Assembly (NCBI GenBank): GCA_039566865.1
Contig: CM076943.1
Coordinates: 21,937,163-22,001,162 of the forward strand
Direction: 5' to 3'
Length of the DNA: 64,000 nt
Origin: Aurelia coerulea
Taxonomy: Eukaryota > Cnidaria > Scyphozoa > Semaeostomeae > Ulmaridae
The notes below the pieces were generated by a model that made no database searches, had not been told where the DNA came from, and was given only the letters and a program-made list of their open reading frames with translations. Shown here piece by piece: positions 13,701-28,700 of the stretch. The number at the start of each line of letters is the position of its first letter. Position 1 is the first letter of the stretch. The position numbers were made by a program, and so were the translations under genes.

Positions 13701-16700
13701 ATAGTCAGTTGGCTGTAAGTTGGTTGTAATCCCAAAAATGGTTTCAAAATTTTTCCTTCAATTTTGTTCCTTGTTTTCGATGTTTACGTTCATTGAATTG
13801 AACTGCGTGACAAATCAGTACATTGGCTTCTAGACGAATAATAATACGGGTTATTGACTATGACGCAGTTACTCTCTGGTCGCTGGTTGATAATGAACAC
13901 CAGACGCAGACACTGGGTCTAACCATTATGCCGGTAGGGTACATCCCGTAGGCCAAGTTAAAGGGGCTGGGTCACGTAAAGTAAATAAACTTCTTTCGAA
14001 ACCACTTTCTTGCAATTTTTTTGATAGGCCATATCACACAGATTTTTCAATATTTTTCTCAAAATGAAGGTGTTATTTTCAAGATGGACTTTTGAATTTA
14101 GTAGATAAACAAACGAAACACTCATGTGTTGTACGATTGCAGAGATATTGGTGGATCTTTAGAACTAACTTTATTGTGGATTCACCCCATCCACCAAAAT
14201 GTGCAGAACACAATGGGCACGTCTGGGAAACAATATAGATTAGAGAGAAAACAGGTTTGTTTACGGTTATGTGACCCAGCCCCTTTAAACAAATAGCATT
14301 TTGGTTGGTGGAGAACGAGGCTACTGGATTACAAGAAGATCTCCCCCAACACAACCTCCTTGATTGTGTTTCACGAATCAAACATGACTTTTTCATGACT
14401 CATCGGTAATCTCTAAGCATTGTACTTACTTTTTTCACTCAGGGCTACCAAAGCATATTACAACTTCATCGTGTATCAATGGAACTGTAAATGTAAGGCT
14501 GGAAAAGCCAAAAGATGCCCGTTTTGAATATTATCATGTTATGCTGTTAGTGGGAAGTCAGATTGGCCCTTGGATTAACCAAGAAGAATATAAACAGGTA
14601 ACGATGTGTTACATGAATATTGGGAGTTTTTTGTTAGCATACAATTTGCTTTATTGTTTATTGCTTTTTGTTGGCCTGAATTAGCTTTTGTAGCTATGTA
14701 AGTTTGCCAATGCTAAACAAATTGATAATAATAGTAATAACAATAATAATAATAATGACAACGAAGAAGAGCACATGTTCCAAATCCTTAAAAAGGATGG
14801 TGTCTGACGGCTGACGGGCGAGATTCCTCCATCCTATAGAATTCTTTATATTTTTCATTTCGCGTTTATATGATGAACACAACACGACCGGTATGGTGAG
14901 GTCCATTGAATTATTTGTTGATTCTTATCGGTTAATTCGTTCTGATTTTACGGAAGGGAGATCTTGCTGAAGGCAGATCATGTGGGGTGATTATGTGGGG
15001 TGAGTGGCTGAGCAGTTTTTGCAGTTTCCGTCAGATGACAGAAGTTAAGCTCGGTCAAGTGAGGTCAAACTCCGGATGGGTGACCTATCGGAGGCCTGAC
15101 CTCGTAACTCACCTCGCCGTCCTTCGGAAGGGACGTTAAACTAGGGGTCCAATGCCTGGATGCAGCATGCATAGTGGGCTTAAATTAGCTAGCATAGGTT
15201 CCAAATCTTTCTAAAGGCTGGTGTAAAATTGAGTGGCCCATTTCTTTGAACTGAATGACTTCAAAGAAAGTGTAGCTATTTCTCTATAATTCTACCGTTG
15301 GACTTTTCTGAAATCTTTAATATTTTCAGAGTTAGAGTGTTTTTCTTCTTTTTCAAGAATTCAACAAAAAATTTCAAAAAAGCTTAAAATCATTGTAATT
15401 TCTAAACCGTTTGACGCAACATGAAGTAATTTCGAAGAAAACCATAGTTTATGAATGCCTACAATATGGTATCAAGCAAAAGTCTGTCAGTCATCTGGTT
15501 TACCATTTAGAAATTTGATGACGTCACATCCTCAAATGAGCTGAAATGTAAAATACGCTGTAATTTTGAAAAATATTCAAAATTTCTGGAAAGTCCAACG
15601 GTACAATTATAGATAAGTAGCTAAAGTTTCTTTCAAGTCATTCAATCAGAAGAAATAGGTCATAGAATTTTACACCCACCTTGTTACGCTGAGTTAAAGA
15701 TTTGGAACCTATGGTGAATTAGCTCTAAGTAGCTAGAAATACTTTCAGCCCACTTAAAAATGAATTACTGAGAAAAAAACTCTATTTTGCATCTCAGCCC
15801 CGCGGGCTGACAGAGGTAAAACGGGTAAAACATTTCATGTAATCAGTCGCTGAAATTTACCTCGCCTGTCAGCCCCGGGTGTGGCATGGCAGGTGAGGTA
15901 TTTTCCCCATATAAGTAGGCCTTAAGATATAAGGAGATCATTTTCCATTTCACTCCAACTTTAGAATGCTACTGTTGCTGTGATGAAAGATTTACGTGTT
16001 GGAATACCATATGTTGTGAGGGTAAGTACCATTTCTCTTCTGTTTCTCCGTATGCTGGTGGTGTGGCCAAGAGTTTAAGGTGCAGTATTTCGAATCTTTT
16101 AGGATCTACCAGGGTGGGTTCCAATCAGGTGGCCGGAACTACAAACCACACGCTAGCAGCCAACTCAGCTGTACATCCTTTCGAGGACGATAAATGATCA
16201 CTCAGAGGTAGCAATGAGGGCACAAGCCCTATTGTTGCAGGGCCACATCAGCTGTATAGCTGCCAGAAACCTAGCCTGCGTTAACAAATAGATGTTGCTT
16301 AATGCTTGCTTGCTTACTTGATCCAACAACTTCTTTTTATTGCCTAAATCCTTGTTTTTCAAAGCATATTTAAAGCCTAAGGGGCACCGCAAACTAGTCG
16401 TACAAAACTCATCAAATCACAGTGAAGCATTTATTGGAAAGAAGTTCAAAATAAGCTGCAGTGTCATGTTTATCTTCGAAATGATTCTAAAATCAATGTT
16501 ATGCTTCTGGTAAGCTGTGCTGGAAAAAACCCCGCTAGTTTCCTGCTGAGCTGCATCAATGCATCACATATTTCAAAATCTCCTGCCTGTGTCGCTGGCA
16601 TGGATGTGGAAGTAATTGTCTCATTTCCCTCTCGCCTGCCTCCAATTTTCATCGCTGACAGCATAGGTTCCAAATCTTTATCTCGGCGTAAAAAGGTGGG

Positions 16701-19700
16701 TGTAAAATTCAATGACCTATTTCTTCTGATTGAATGACTTGAAAGAAACTTTAGATACTTATCTATAAATCTACCGTTGGACTTTTCAAAAACTTTGGAT
16801 ATTTTTGGCAATTACAGCGTATCTTTCATTTCAACTCCTTTCAGGATGTGACGTCATCAATTTTCCAAATCATAAACCAGAAAAGTAACAGACTTTTGCT
16901 TGATACCATATTGTAGACATTCATAAACTATGAATTTCTTCGAAATTATTTCATGTTGCTTCAAACAGTTTAGAAATTACAATGGTTTTATGTTTTTTTG
17001 AAAATTTTTCTTGAATTCTTGAAAAAGTAAAAAAACACTCTAATTCTGAAAATATTGAAGATTTCAGAAAAGTCCAACGGTAGAATTATAGAGAAATAGC
17101 TGGAGTTTCTTTGAAGTCATTCAGTTCAAAGAAATAGGTCACTGAATTTTACACCAGCCTTTTTAAAGATTTGGAGCCTATGCTCGCTGGCATGGATGTG
17201 GAAGTAATTGTCTCCTTTCCCTCTCCCCTGCCTCCAATTTTCATCGCTGACATCCCTGCTGCAAACTCCTTCCTTTTCCCATTCCTTGCTGCTTCTACTA
17301 CTGCTTCTTCTACTTCTTTCTCTGTTGTTTCCCCATGGATACGTAAGTCTGTTTTCTTCTACTTTTCTTAAACTTCCTGCAAGATTTCTTTGCGACTGAG
17401 CTTTTCTTTTCCAGCATGGTTTGAAGCCCGTTGCCAGAGAATGCTGCCTCTGATGGAGCCGGGGACACGTATTTTTACACGGGCAAGAAACTCAACTCGC
17501 AGAGCGCTAAAAATTAGGAAATTCCATTACTTGGAAACTATAAGTTAAGAAACAATAACTTAAGAAATATTGATTACGATAACGCAAATCCTTGGCATAT
17601 TTTTACTTTATTTTCACTTGTTTCCCGTATCATATTACGCGGAAGGTACTTTAATATCTAAACATTGGAAAGGCGTTAAAAACTTCGTTTTGAAAGTGTT
17701 CACGAGGGCACTTGCAGTAAATACGAGGATTGTTATTGAACCTTTAAAGGGTTTGTGCAAGGTTAAAAGCTTAAATTTGCAGAGAGCAGAAAATCTGAAA
17801 ATATCCCATTCAAATCAAAGTTGCACACAATGTCAACAAAGGGTACCATAAGAATGAGATTTTATCTTGCTAAGAAACAATGCTGTGTCTGAGTTATTTC
17901 TTTGTTCTATTTATAGAGGAGCCTATTTACCATTGCACATTTGCTTTAAGAAACTCGTAAGAAACTCTGAGAACTCGAAATCTAATAATTCTAAGAAATT
18001 TACAGTACTGGCCCGAACTCTTCGTTTCTTATAAAAACGAATAACAATACGCGTAATCGCTAGATCCTTGATGTTTAAGATTGCCATGAATTCATTCAGC
18101 CACCCCAGCAGTCCTATCTTCTTGTATCTTTTTTTGTTAACTGGTGGTTCATATACTTTTAAAATCTTTTATTTCAGGTATACTATGGAACGAGACACTC
18201 AGTATCTTCAAAGGCTTTCTTTTGTCAAGGTTTGTTTTTGGAAGGTTTTAACGCTCCTCCCAAGTGGTGAAAATGAAGCCCATTACTGGACGACAATATG
18301 GGAATCCGTAGATAAATGTGTTTATTCAATTAAGATATTTAAAGTCTTTACCCCCAGCCGTTGTAAAGAACAGGGGCAGATTTTGTAATACACTAGCAAC
18401 AGTTTTGTTTGATTGACACCTCAATTCAAAGCGATTAGCGACTGCAGACAAAGGAAATTCTCTCAACCATTAATTTAAAACAAACAAAGCCGTAAAAGTT
18501 TCCCAGAAACTAGTAGGGCAAACTCTCGCCTTGTGCAACTTAAAGGTAGTTTTTCCGGAAGCCGAGCAGAAGGCATTGTAATTCTCGAGTATTGAAACGA
18601 TTACAAAACAGCTCCTGGATGAAATAGACCAAATCTGCCACACAGAACTTTAAATTTACCCTTCTTCTTTCGTTGTCAGCGCATAACTTTTCTTGAAAAC
18701 CACCTTTCGCTTACACAAGGCGAGATTTTGCCCTACTACCGGGTGTCCCAAAAAAAGTTTACAGATTTAGTTGACTCCAGCGCTGTTAATTTAGCTTTAC
18801 TCAATGGCTAATCACTCTCAAAATGTTCCTCGATAGTTAACTTGAACATAGATACCTCATTTGTTGGTATTGGTGCTTTGAGAGCAGAAATATCAATCTT
18901 GAAAGCTCAAATTTGCGTCCATCTGCAAACCAGAGCTTTGGCTTTTTGGCCTAAGCAAGTTCCTGAAGCACATCAAAATCAAGAACTGAAATTAATGACA
19001 AATTAAGAAATTGCTCAATGGGTCTCTGGGGGGTGACTTCTGGAAAACAGAATAACACAAGATATAATTTTTTCAAATTTTATTAAGGCTATCGTTGATT
19101 TATACGCTGTGCCTTAAGAATTTGCTTAGGCCAAAAGGCTAAAGCTCTGGTTTGCAGAGGAGGCAAATTTGAGCTTTCAAGATAAACATGTTTGCTCTCA
19201 AAGCACCAATACCAACAAACGAGGTACCAATGTTCAAGTTAACTATCGAGGAACATTTTTAGAATGATTAGACATTGATTAAAGCTAAATTCACATCGCT
19301 GGAGTCAACCAAATCCGTATTCTTTTTTTTGGACACGCTGGTGTCGGGCAAACTTTTGCCGCTTTGTTTGTTTTGAATTACTGGTTGAGAGAATTTCCTT
19401 TGTCTGCAGTCGCTAATCGCTTTGAATTGAGGTGTCAATCAAACGCAACTGTTGCTATTGTATTACAAAAGATTCCCGTGTTGTTGTGAAGGGTAAAATG
19501 GGTTTTCAAACAAAGGAATGCAATACAGCGAAATCAGGAAAGGATAGCTTGCTGAAATTAAAATTGTCTGTCTTTGTCCCCTGTGCGAATAGAAATTGTC
19601 TTTCGTTGTTCCCAGTGCGCTTGGTCATAAGTCCCTTGTGTTCTAGTTGCGTATCAGCAGAGCACAGGGGACTAAGGTACAAAATGACCAAGCGCACAGG

Positions 19701-22700
19701 GAACAAAGAGAGGGTATTGTTATTTTTAGGAAGAATTGGATTAATAACATTGGAAGAGGAAGGATATATCTAAACATCTGCCTTCTAGTTTCATGTGATT
19801 CAATTTTCCTGTTTCTTTTGTAGGTGACCTGCCGCGTGTTGATGTGTCAAACTGCACCAATGGTACTGTCACTGCTTCTTGGAAAAGGGTTGAATTCCAT
19901 CGCACACCAAGAGCTCGCAGGGCATTGTTGAAGTTGGTAGATGCAGGGAGCAGCAAAGTTATCAGAAGTTTCATTGTTGAGGTATCATTTCTTTATTCTT
20001 ATCTGTTATTAAATCCAACAGTCGTATAGTTGTTTGTAGCGACCATTAAAGGCCCCTTGCTAACCTTTGTGCGCTGTTTGAGTGCTGAATGAAAAGCAAG
20101 GCCAACAGAACCTGGGTCAGAAAAGATTTTCATATTATATAAAAGTTGATTTGGAGCCACAAAGGAATGGGTCTTCACGTATTGTAGGAACCAAATAGTC
20201 ACCTAGGCTAATTTAGAAGATACTTGTATCACTGGAAAATTACCAATCCAAGAAGGTAAATCCAACCATAGAAAAGTCTCAGGCATAGAGAAGGCGGAGG
20301 ATCCCTAATAGGACTACGACTTCAAAGGCGTCCAAGCAACATGTGTGGCTTGCGCAAGGGCACACCAGGATGCATCAGGAGGTGATGATCAGCCAACTTG
20401 GAAAGAATTAGGGCCCTACCAAATGTATTTCCATAGTCAGGCACAGTAGATAAGTGAAAATAATGGAGGGCTACTGTGTTATCCTGCGTCAAACGTATGG
20501 AGCATGAAGTAGAAGAAGAGATCAGTACAGGTTCCAGATGTTTAAAATGGTTGGTGTACAATTCTATGACCTATCATTTCTTTGAACTGAATGGCTTCAA
20601 AGAAACTTTGGCTATGATTTGACCGCTGGATTTCCTTTAGATTTTCAGTATTTTCAGAGTTAGAATGTTTTTCTTCTTTTTCAAGAATTTAAGAAAGATT
20701 TTGAAAAAAACCTACAACCATCGTAATTTCTAAACTTTTTGACGAAACATGAAATGATTTTCAAGAATACCATCGCTGATGAATGTCTACAATATGGTAT
20801 CTAACAAAACTCATTCGCTCTTGTTTACGATTTTGAAATTTGATGACGTCACATCTTCAAATAAGTTGAGATAAAAGATACGCGTTAATTTCGGAAAACA
20901 TTCAAGATTTCTGAAAATTCCAACGTTAGAATTATAGATAGGTAAGTAGTTAAAGTTTCTTTCAAACAATTCGATTCAATGAAATAGGAAATAGAATTTT
21001 TGCACCCACCTTTTACACCGACTTGAAGAAGGGAGCACTATGGAAACAATGTCGCACTGACCTTTTTAAAGCCTGGTTTCCATATAATCGTTACGATCGT
21101 TTGGATCGCTGTGAGCGACTCCAGCGATCCCATCGATCTTATGAAAACATGCACGAACGATCGTAGCGATCATGACGATCAGGATCTCTGGGATAGAAAC
21201 TTGCTCTATTCCAGTGATCCATCAGCGATCACAACGATCCAACTCGCTGGAGTCGTTCACAGCGATCCAAACGATCGTAACGATTATATGAAAACCAGGC
21301 TTAATGCTATCCCTGCTATTTTAACATAGGGGGTTTTAAGTTTTTGCCTGTGAATTATTCTATGCATTTAAATTTCATGTCTACGTGTATGTCTCTGGCT
21401 CTTTCTTAAATCTATATTGCAGTTTATTGTTGATTGTAACATTATTGATACAAATACATACATACATGTTTGGAACTGATAGGACTGTTGCAGGATTTAA
21501 AAATCATTTATCAATTGAAATCTAAAGCAGTTAGATCAACGAAACTAAATTTCAATTTCAGTTTTCATGTATATTCTCGCCTAAAGTTGCATTCCAATGC
21601 AGTTTTTATGAAAGATGATGCAAGTTCTACAAATAGTGTTAACAAGTAAATGCACATGAAAACATCTACCGAACGTAACTAAAATTGTTGAAGAGGACGA
21701 ATGAAAATAACTCATGATGAGTTTTAGATCGATAAGCAGGGCGACTTTTGTTTGCCAGGGGAAATTTACTTCATACGATAGCTTGTACAGAATGTCATGA
21801 CAAGCATAGCTTCCAAATCTTTAGCTCGGCGGAAAAAGGTGGGTGTAAAATTCTGTGATCTATTTCTTCTTACTGAGTGGTTCGAAAGAAACTTTAGTTA
21901 CTTATCTTTAATTCTACCGTTGGACTTTTCAGAAGTTTTCAATACTTTTCGAAATTTCAGCGTATGTTACATTTTAACTCATTTGAGGGTGTGACGTCAT
22001 CAAATTTCTAGATCATTAACCAGAAGAGTGACAGACTTTTGCTTGATACCATATTGTAGACATCCATAAACTATGGTTTTCTTCAAAATTATTTCATGTT
22101 GCTTCAACCAGTTTAGAAATTAGGATGGTTTCAAGTTTTTTTGAAAATTTTTCTTGAATTCTTGAGAAAGTAGAAAAACACTCTAATTCTGAAAATATTG
22201 AAGATTTCAGAAAAGTCCAACGGTAGAATTATAGAGAAATAGCTGAAGTTTCTTTGAAGTCATTCAGTTCAAAGAAATAAGTAACTGAATTTTACACTAG
22301 CCTTTTTAAAGATTTGGAACCTATGCTGTCATGACATAATCATCTAAAGCTTTTTCCAGAGTCCGACAAAATTTGTTTCTTCCTGGGAACGGCAAAAATT
22401 TCGTCCAAACTTCCTGCGAAAATATTGTTACTTCACATTGATTCAGTAGATTGTACAGCGTAGTTAATGCAAGTTATAGGTAGAATATAATTCAAAAGCT
22501 ACTTGGTGAAATTGAGCACGTTCATAAACCAACAACTTTAAGGTTTAAACTCAATATATCATAAAACAAATGCTTATATTGCTTACAAATTTAAGAAGAT
22601 TGATAGGTGGGTAGCTCAAAATAGACACGGTAACACTGTAGGTGAGCAACCAAAGTGCACATACAAATCTAGTTGCTACTTTCTTTTTCGTTGTAACGAC

Positions 22701-25700
22701 AAGCACTACCTAGGCACAAAAAACAACTGAACAGCTCCATGATAGGGTTGATCTAGACGAAATCTACCACTTGCAACGACCAATCATTTCCAAATTCTTG
22801 ATACATGTTTCTTGGTCAAGATTCTGCTTAATTAAAGTAACTGCAGCGATTCAATTCCTTTTTCAAGATAACGATTATGACAGGTTCGGTTCTGCCGTGC
22901 TTTGACGGAAACATAACATTTAGCTTCCTTCAAAACATTTCCTGCAGCCTAAAAATCTTGCATACATTTCCTGGGAACGGCGTTCCCCTGTTCCCACACT
23001 TTGTCAGACATTTTCATTTTCCCTTATTACGGTCTTGAACTTTCTAGAATTTACAGTGTCAACTGAATTAAACTTGCAGTTGTCATTGAGGCTTTTTGAA
23101 CAAAACCTGACTTTGCAGTTGCACAGTTTGTAAGGATCGCTTTTTGAGCTCCTTAACACCCACCGTTGCATTGTTTTAAAACACAGGTCAAGCAAGTGAA
23201 GTTTTCTACATTTGTGAGGTTGCAGTTTTCCAATTTTTCATCAGATTTGTTAATCTCATTCTTATCGAATACACGTTTTTTTTTTATAAGAAACTGGTTT
23301 ATAAGAAACTAGTACTACGATGACCAAAAATTTAAAAAACTCTAGTACTACGCTCAAGAACAGTTAAGAAACTCTAAAACTATATTTCTGTATGTCTCTC
23401 TTATTTTATGTCTCTCTAACAAAGGTACATTCGTCTTTTCTTGACTTTTAAGAGCAAAATTGGTAAATTTTTCCCTTGATGTGCATGGCTTCTTCTTGAT
23501 GACAATGTCGATGCAAAATGGAAGAAGGCTCATTTCTCAAGAAGAAGGCTCAACTTCGAACAATATCGCAATTTTAGGCCCAAAATATAAGAAACTAATT
23601 AAGAAACTTTTACTACTAAAACACCAAAATTTTCATGCGAAATTAAGAAACTTTTAGTACTAAGTGCTGATCCAAGTTTCTTATAAAAGAAAAAACGTGT
23701 AGCTAATTTGTCAACGTAGGTACACACATTTTATTGGAATATATCGCTCACATCGTCTATGCTTAAATCGTTATCAAATTGCGAATAATTTTATAAAAAC
23801 TTCAAACCGTTTCTAAAGACCTTGATCAAATGTACTAACAAGTCAGCTGGTAGAATCTGTTGAAACGTTAGAAGTACAAGCTCACAAACGTTTTTGTGAC
23901 TGACGTCATGGTACATATTAAGCCACCGGGAAGATCATTTATTTTTATACATTAATATTTTTCAGGGAAAGGAAGTTGCAAATGTCACTAATCTCGAAGG
24001 GGACATTGATTATATGCTAATGGTAAGGCCGAATACGTTGCATACTTTACGCCTATTGCAAGTGAATTCACGGGATTTGAAAAACTTCTTCTTTGCCAGA
24101 AAAATCGAGTTTATTTTTTTAACCCTGATAGACGTAGTCGGCCAAGGTTTGTTTGCATCCAATGCAAGTCAAGCGATCAATTTCTTGATAACAGCATCTT
24201 TTGATTTCTTTAAAAGGACAAGTCCGGGTTTCGTATGATTAATGCTAGAAAACTAACTTACCAACTGCTGCCTCGAATTCTTAACTTTGTTTTATTTTTT
24301 GAGGCTCCTAACAGCTGTAAATGCAATAAAAATTCTGATATTTTAGGCCAAATCTGGTCGCTGTGTCGCCATACGACCTCTCTTATGACGTCATTTTGCT
24401 CAGGTCGTTTATTTGAATACCCAATTTCGCAGGAAAAGGACCCGGGGGGGCCACTTGGTACCTGATGTGTTATCATGCGCGTACAAAAAAACGCGGGAAA
24501 GGGTGCCTTTCTTCAAAGTAGGCACGGGCCCGCGCGGGCCCGTGTTTAGGGGTGCCAAATCGACCATAATTTCAAAAAGGGTGTCTTATTTTGCATTTGA
24601 TAAGTTCCTAAACTCCTGTGCAATAATATTCCAATCAAAAATTTCTAAAATAGAATTTGTAACGAGTCAAAGAACTTGAAAAAGCAGACCAGCACAAGAT
24701 GGGGTAGGAATTCGGGAGCAGTTTCTTCCTCTTCTACCGGGTACCAGACTCTATGAAATAGCATCTGTAACATCATTTTAACTTTATTAACATCATGGCA
24801 GTACAGTGGCATGGCCATGGGGGGTATGGGTATGGAGGATGGGGGTCATTGCCCCACCACTTTTTTCGAAAGATGGTTCTCGAGATTCCTTTAAAACCGA
24901 AGAGAAAATGGCTTGGCATAGGTTGGGTAAGAATTTTCTGATAAATGTCAAAGCTTCCATTTTAGCACTGGCAAAAATGGAATCAGTGGATGCATTCTAT
25001 GCCAAAGTAAAGGATGCATCTTCAAAAATTTTCCTCGTGCTCCGATGTATAGGATAAATGTCACAAAACTACAAAGGTTTTCTTGCCACTAATGGCAAGC
25101 ATGATGTTGGGAGATGCTTTCTAATGTTTCTGTAAAAATTTTCCTCGTGCTCTACTTATATTGGACAACTGTCACAAAACTATCAAAGTTACCTTGTCCC
25201 TATTGGTAAGCATGATATTGGGAGATGCATTCTCAACCAAAGTAAAGAGCGTTTTCCAAAAAATTTCCTGAGGGCTTCGCCGCCAGACCCTCTCATTTCA
25301 ATACCCCCACTTAATTTACCTTGGCCAAGCCACTGTGGTAGCATCTATGAAATTATATTTTAAAGAGTCTGGTACACAGGGTACTCCTCTTCAAATCACA
25401 CCGGCAATATTAGCAATTTTAATAACTGGCTTGTCAGCGATTAGGGTACCTGAAATTGAGAAGCTCTATTTTGACGCGGGAAAGGGTATGTTCTGAAGAA
25501 AATTTCCCGCGATTAGGGTATGTATTTCGCCAAAACAGGTCAGTGTTTTGGGTGCATATGTTAAACCTTTGTACAAGCATGATACTATAGGAAGGTATAG
25601 GAGTGCCCCCCCCCCCCGGGGAAAAGGACGAAAAATCGTGGGGGAAAGTACGACACACATTCATAACACTGTAATCTTGTATTTTATCATCAATCATACC

Positions 25701-28700
25701 AATCGTGGACTTGCTCTTTTACATGTCGCGCCATGAAAAGTTGTAATGGAAAAAATCCCTGTTGTTGCATGCAGTGCAATTATACAGGGATGGAAAAAAA
25801 TCTTTTGATTTCTGGGACCAAAGCGAGTCCTGGAAACACTATCTTTGAAAACTGCATCTAAAGAATGTTCACTTTTTAACAGGTCCACTAAGAGGACCTG
25901 TCACGTATAATAGACCATTTTGACATTTAGAAAAAGGAACTGGGGAGAGCTATATTTTTCTGGTAAATGGCTGCCACAGGGCTTTTCACCAACGATAAAT
26001 TGCACTGTGGCAGCCATTTACCAGAAAATGTTGCTCTCCCCAGGCCCTTTTCTAAATGTCAAAATGGTCTATGAACTGGACAGATCTTGAAGATTGATTG
26101 TTAATCTTTGATGTGGGCTGATCACTTTCCAAATTATAAACAACATCTTTCGTATGAAATTCCTTGGTCTTGTAACAGCCTAAATGTATTGAATAACGGC
26201 CATCAATAATTGCTTATTATTACAAATTGCTCATATTATTTGTTACTTCATTTAGTCATTTATGAAAACTTGTGCCATGAATGCAAAAATAGAATAGTAT
26301 TGACATTTCCCAAATGCATGGTCACATGACTTGAAATGTGTAAAGCAGACCTTTGTCGATTAGGTCTATAGATTAGACCTTTACCGATTAGGCCGACTAG
26401 GTCCCTTCGAAATTCATGCAAGATCTTCAACGCCGATTAGCACAAATAAAATTTCAAAGTTGGAATCAAACCTCTTTGATATCAACTTCCACATTAACGC
26501 CGCAACACCCGGTGAAATCATTACGTTAATTTAGAAAGAGGGCATTCCCGCTAGCTTTAAAACTAAAAACAGTATTCAGCGTACCCGATTTAGTTTGAGT
26601 CGAAGTAGCAAGGGCAGATTTTGTAATACAATAGCACGAGTTGCTTTTGTTGACACCTCAATTCAAAGCGATTAGCTATCACAGACAAAGGAAATTCTAT
26701 CAACCAGTAATTCAAAACAAACAGAGCCGCAAAATTTTCTTTGAAACCCAGGTAGCTAGCTCGCTCGCTGTGCATTCCAGAAATTATTTTTAAGGGCAAA
26801 CATGAGCATAGATCGAAAGAAGAAGGATATATCTACACTTCTGCCGCAGGTATTTTATTTCTTTGGTCCAGAAGCTGAGCAGTAAATGTTTTGATAACAC
26901 CCAAAAAAATAAGAGAATTGAATCGCCTCCTAAACGGCTTTTGAACCAAACAAATAAAATGCCCGCGGCAGATGTGTAGATGTATCCTTCTTCTTTCGAT
27001 CTACGCTCATGTTTGCCCTTAAAAACAGTTTCTGGAATGCACAACGAGTGAGCTAGCTACTTGGGTTTCAAAGAAACTTTTGCGGTTTTGTTTGTTTTGA
27101 ATTGCTGGTTGAGAGAATTTCCTTTGTCTGCAATCGCTAATCGCTTTGAATTGAGGCGTCAACAAAAGCAATTCATGCTATTGTATTACAAAATCTGCCC
27201 TTGTTAGTCGAAGTGAAATACTTGTTTTAACCAATCGCCAAAAGATATGCTACAATTAATGTTTTTATTGTTTTCACTGTCTCCGCTCTATACCGGGTGA
27301 GCCAAAAGACTTTAAAAGCCAGATCGCACATAACGTCCAAAAAGAGAATGCTATGAGCACAAACAAAGTATCCTCGTGTAACTGAAGGGCTTATCTATCT
27401 TTAGAGATGTTGTGACTACACGTTTTTCTTTTATAAGAAACTTGGATAAGCCCACAGTACTAAAAGTTTCTTAATTTCACTTGCAAATTTCAGCTTTTTA
27501 GTGCTGAAAGTTTCTTAATTTGTTTCCTATTTTTTTGATGCATGTAGTTTCTACCACTGCCGCGCATTCGTTTCTTGACAGACAGCACATTTTTTAGCAA
27601 GAAGGAGAGTTATATTTTACTAAAAACATAGAGTTATCATGAATATTACCAAAACATAAAGGCTCAACGAAAAGTTTCCCATGATTTCCTTGTATTTGGC
27701 TTTAAAAGTTTCTTAGCAATTCTCAGGCATAGTACTAGAGTTTCTTAAATTTTTCGCCATCCTAGTACTAGTTTCTTATAAACCAGTTTCTTATATAAAA
27801 AAACGTGTACTCTCTGAAAACCTGTTTAAAGATATGGTAATTCACTCCTTTTTCGGAGTTTCTGATCCTCTTCCAGTCCATGTTTTTGAATGTGTGAGAG
27901 AAAAACCGAATTCCAGCTTTGTGCGAGAGCATCAAATATGAACGAGGAACAGAGATAAATCATTTTGCAAACAAGAGGTTTCCCCAGACGACTTAAAATT
28001 CAATATCTCTATGTTAAGTTTTCACAAAATGTTGACTGGGAGAGGGATGGCGATTATTTCACTTTCACTCAAAATGGGAAATGTATGCATCTAAATTTCT
28101 CTCAGTTTGGTCTTTTGGATGGTAATCATAACTTAAAGTGGTCATTTAGCATCTCAAAGCATAGCCAAGCCTTTCAACTAATCGGTGATACAAAGCCAGT
28201 GGTGGAAAAAAATGTTTGCCTTCCTGCGAAGCAACATCAAACTAAAATTCTTCCTTTCATTGTTTTATCAATTTTCTCCGTGCCAGATTTGATTGGAACT
28301 ATTGTACAATACACATTTCAGGTTCGTAGGCCTGTGTAGAGTCATTTGGAATAGTCTGGAATTACTATTAATAGCTTCCATGGACCACACAACTGTAAAT
28401 GGACAGAGCATAATCCAAGCACTGTTTCCCTTATATCTTTGTTTTCTCTTTCATCCTATCTTCTTTCAATTCTTCGTTCTTCTCCTTTTTTCGTCTTTCC
28501 CTTTCCTCTCATTTACTCTTTCCTCCCTTTCTCGTTTCCTTTCTTCTCTTTCCTTCCTTTCCACTTTCTCTTTCCCCTTTTCTTCCTTCAAGACAAACAA
28601 GCTTCCTGCGAACACGGGGGGGGGGTTTCTTCCATAGTAAAGGTAACTAGGGATGTGCCGCGAGCAAGGGTATACTTTTTCTGACTTCTAGTCTAGCCAA

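Noticed and set aside
28293..28684. Phe/Ser/Leu-rich open frames
   Set aside because: Translation of a pyrimidine-rich stretch and the G-run end of a hAT element.
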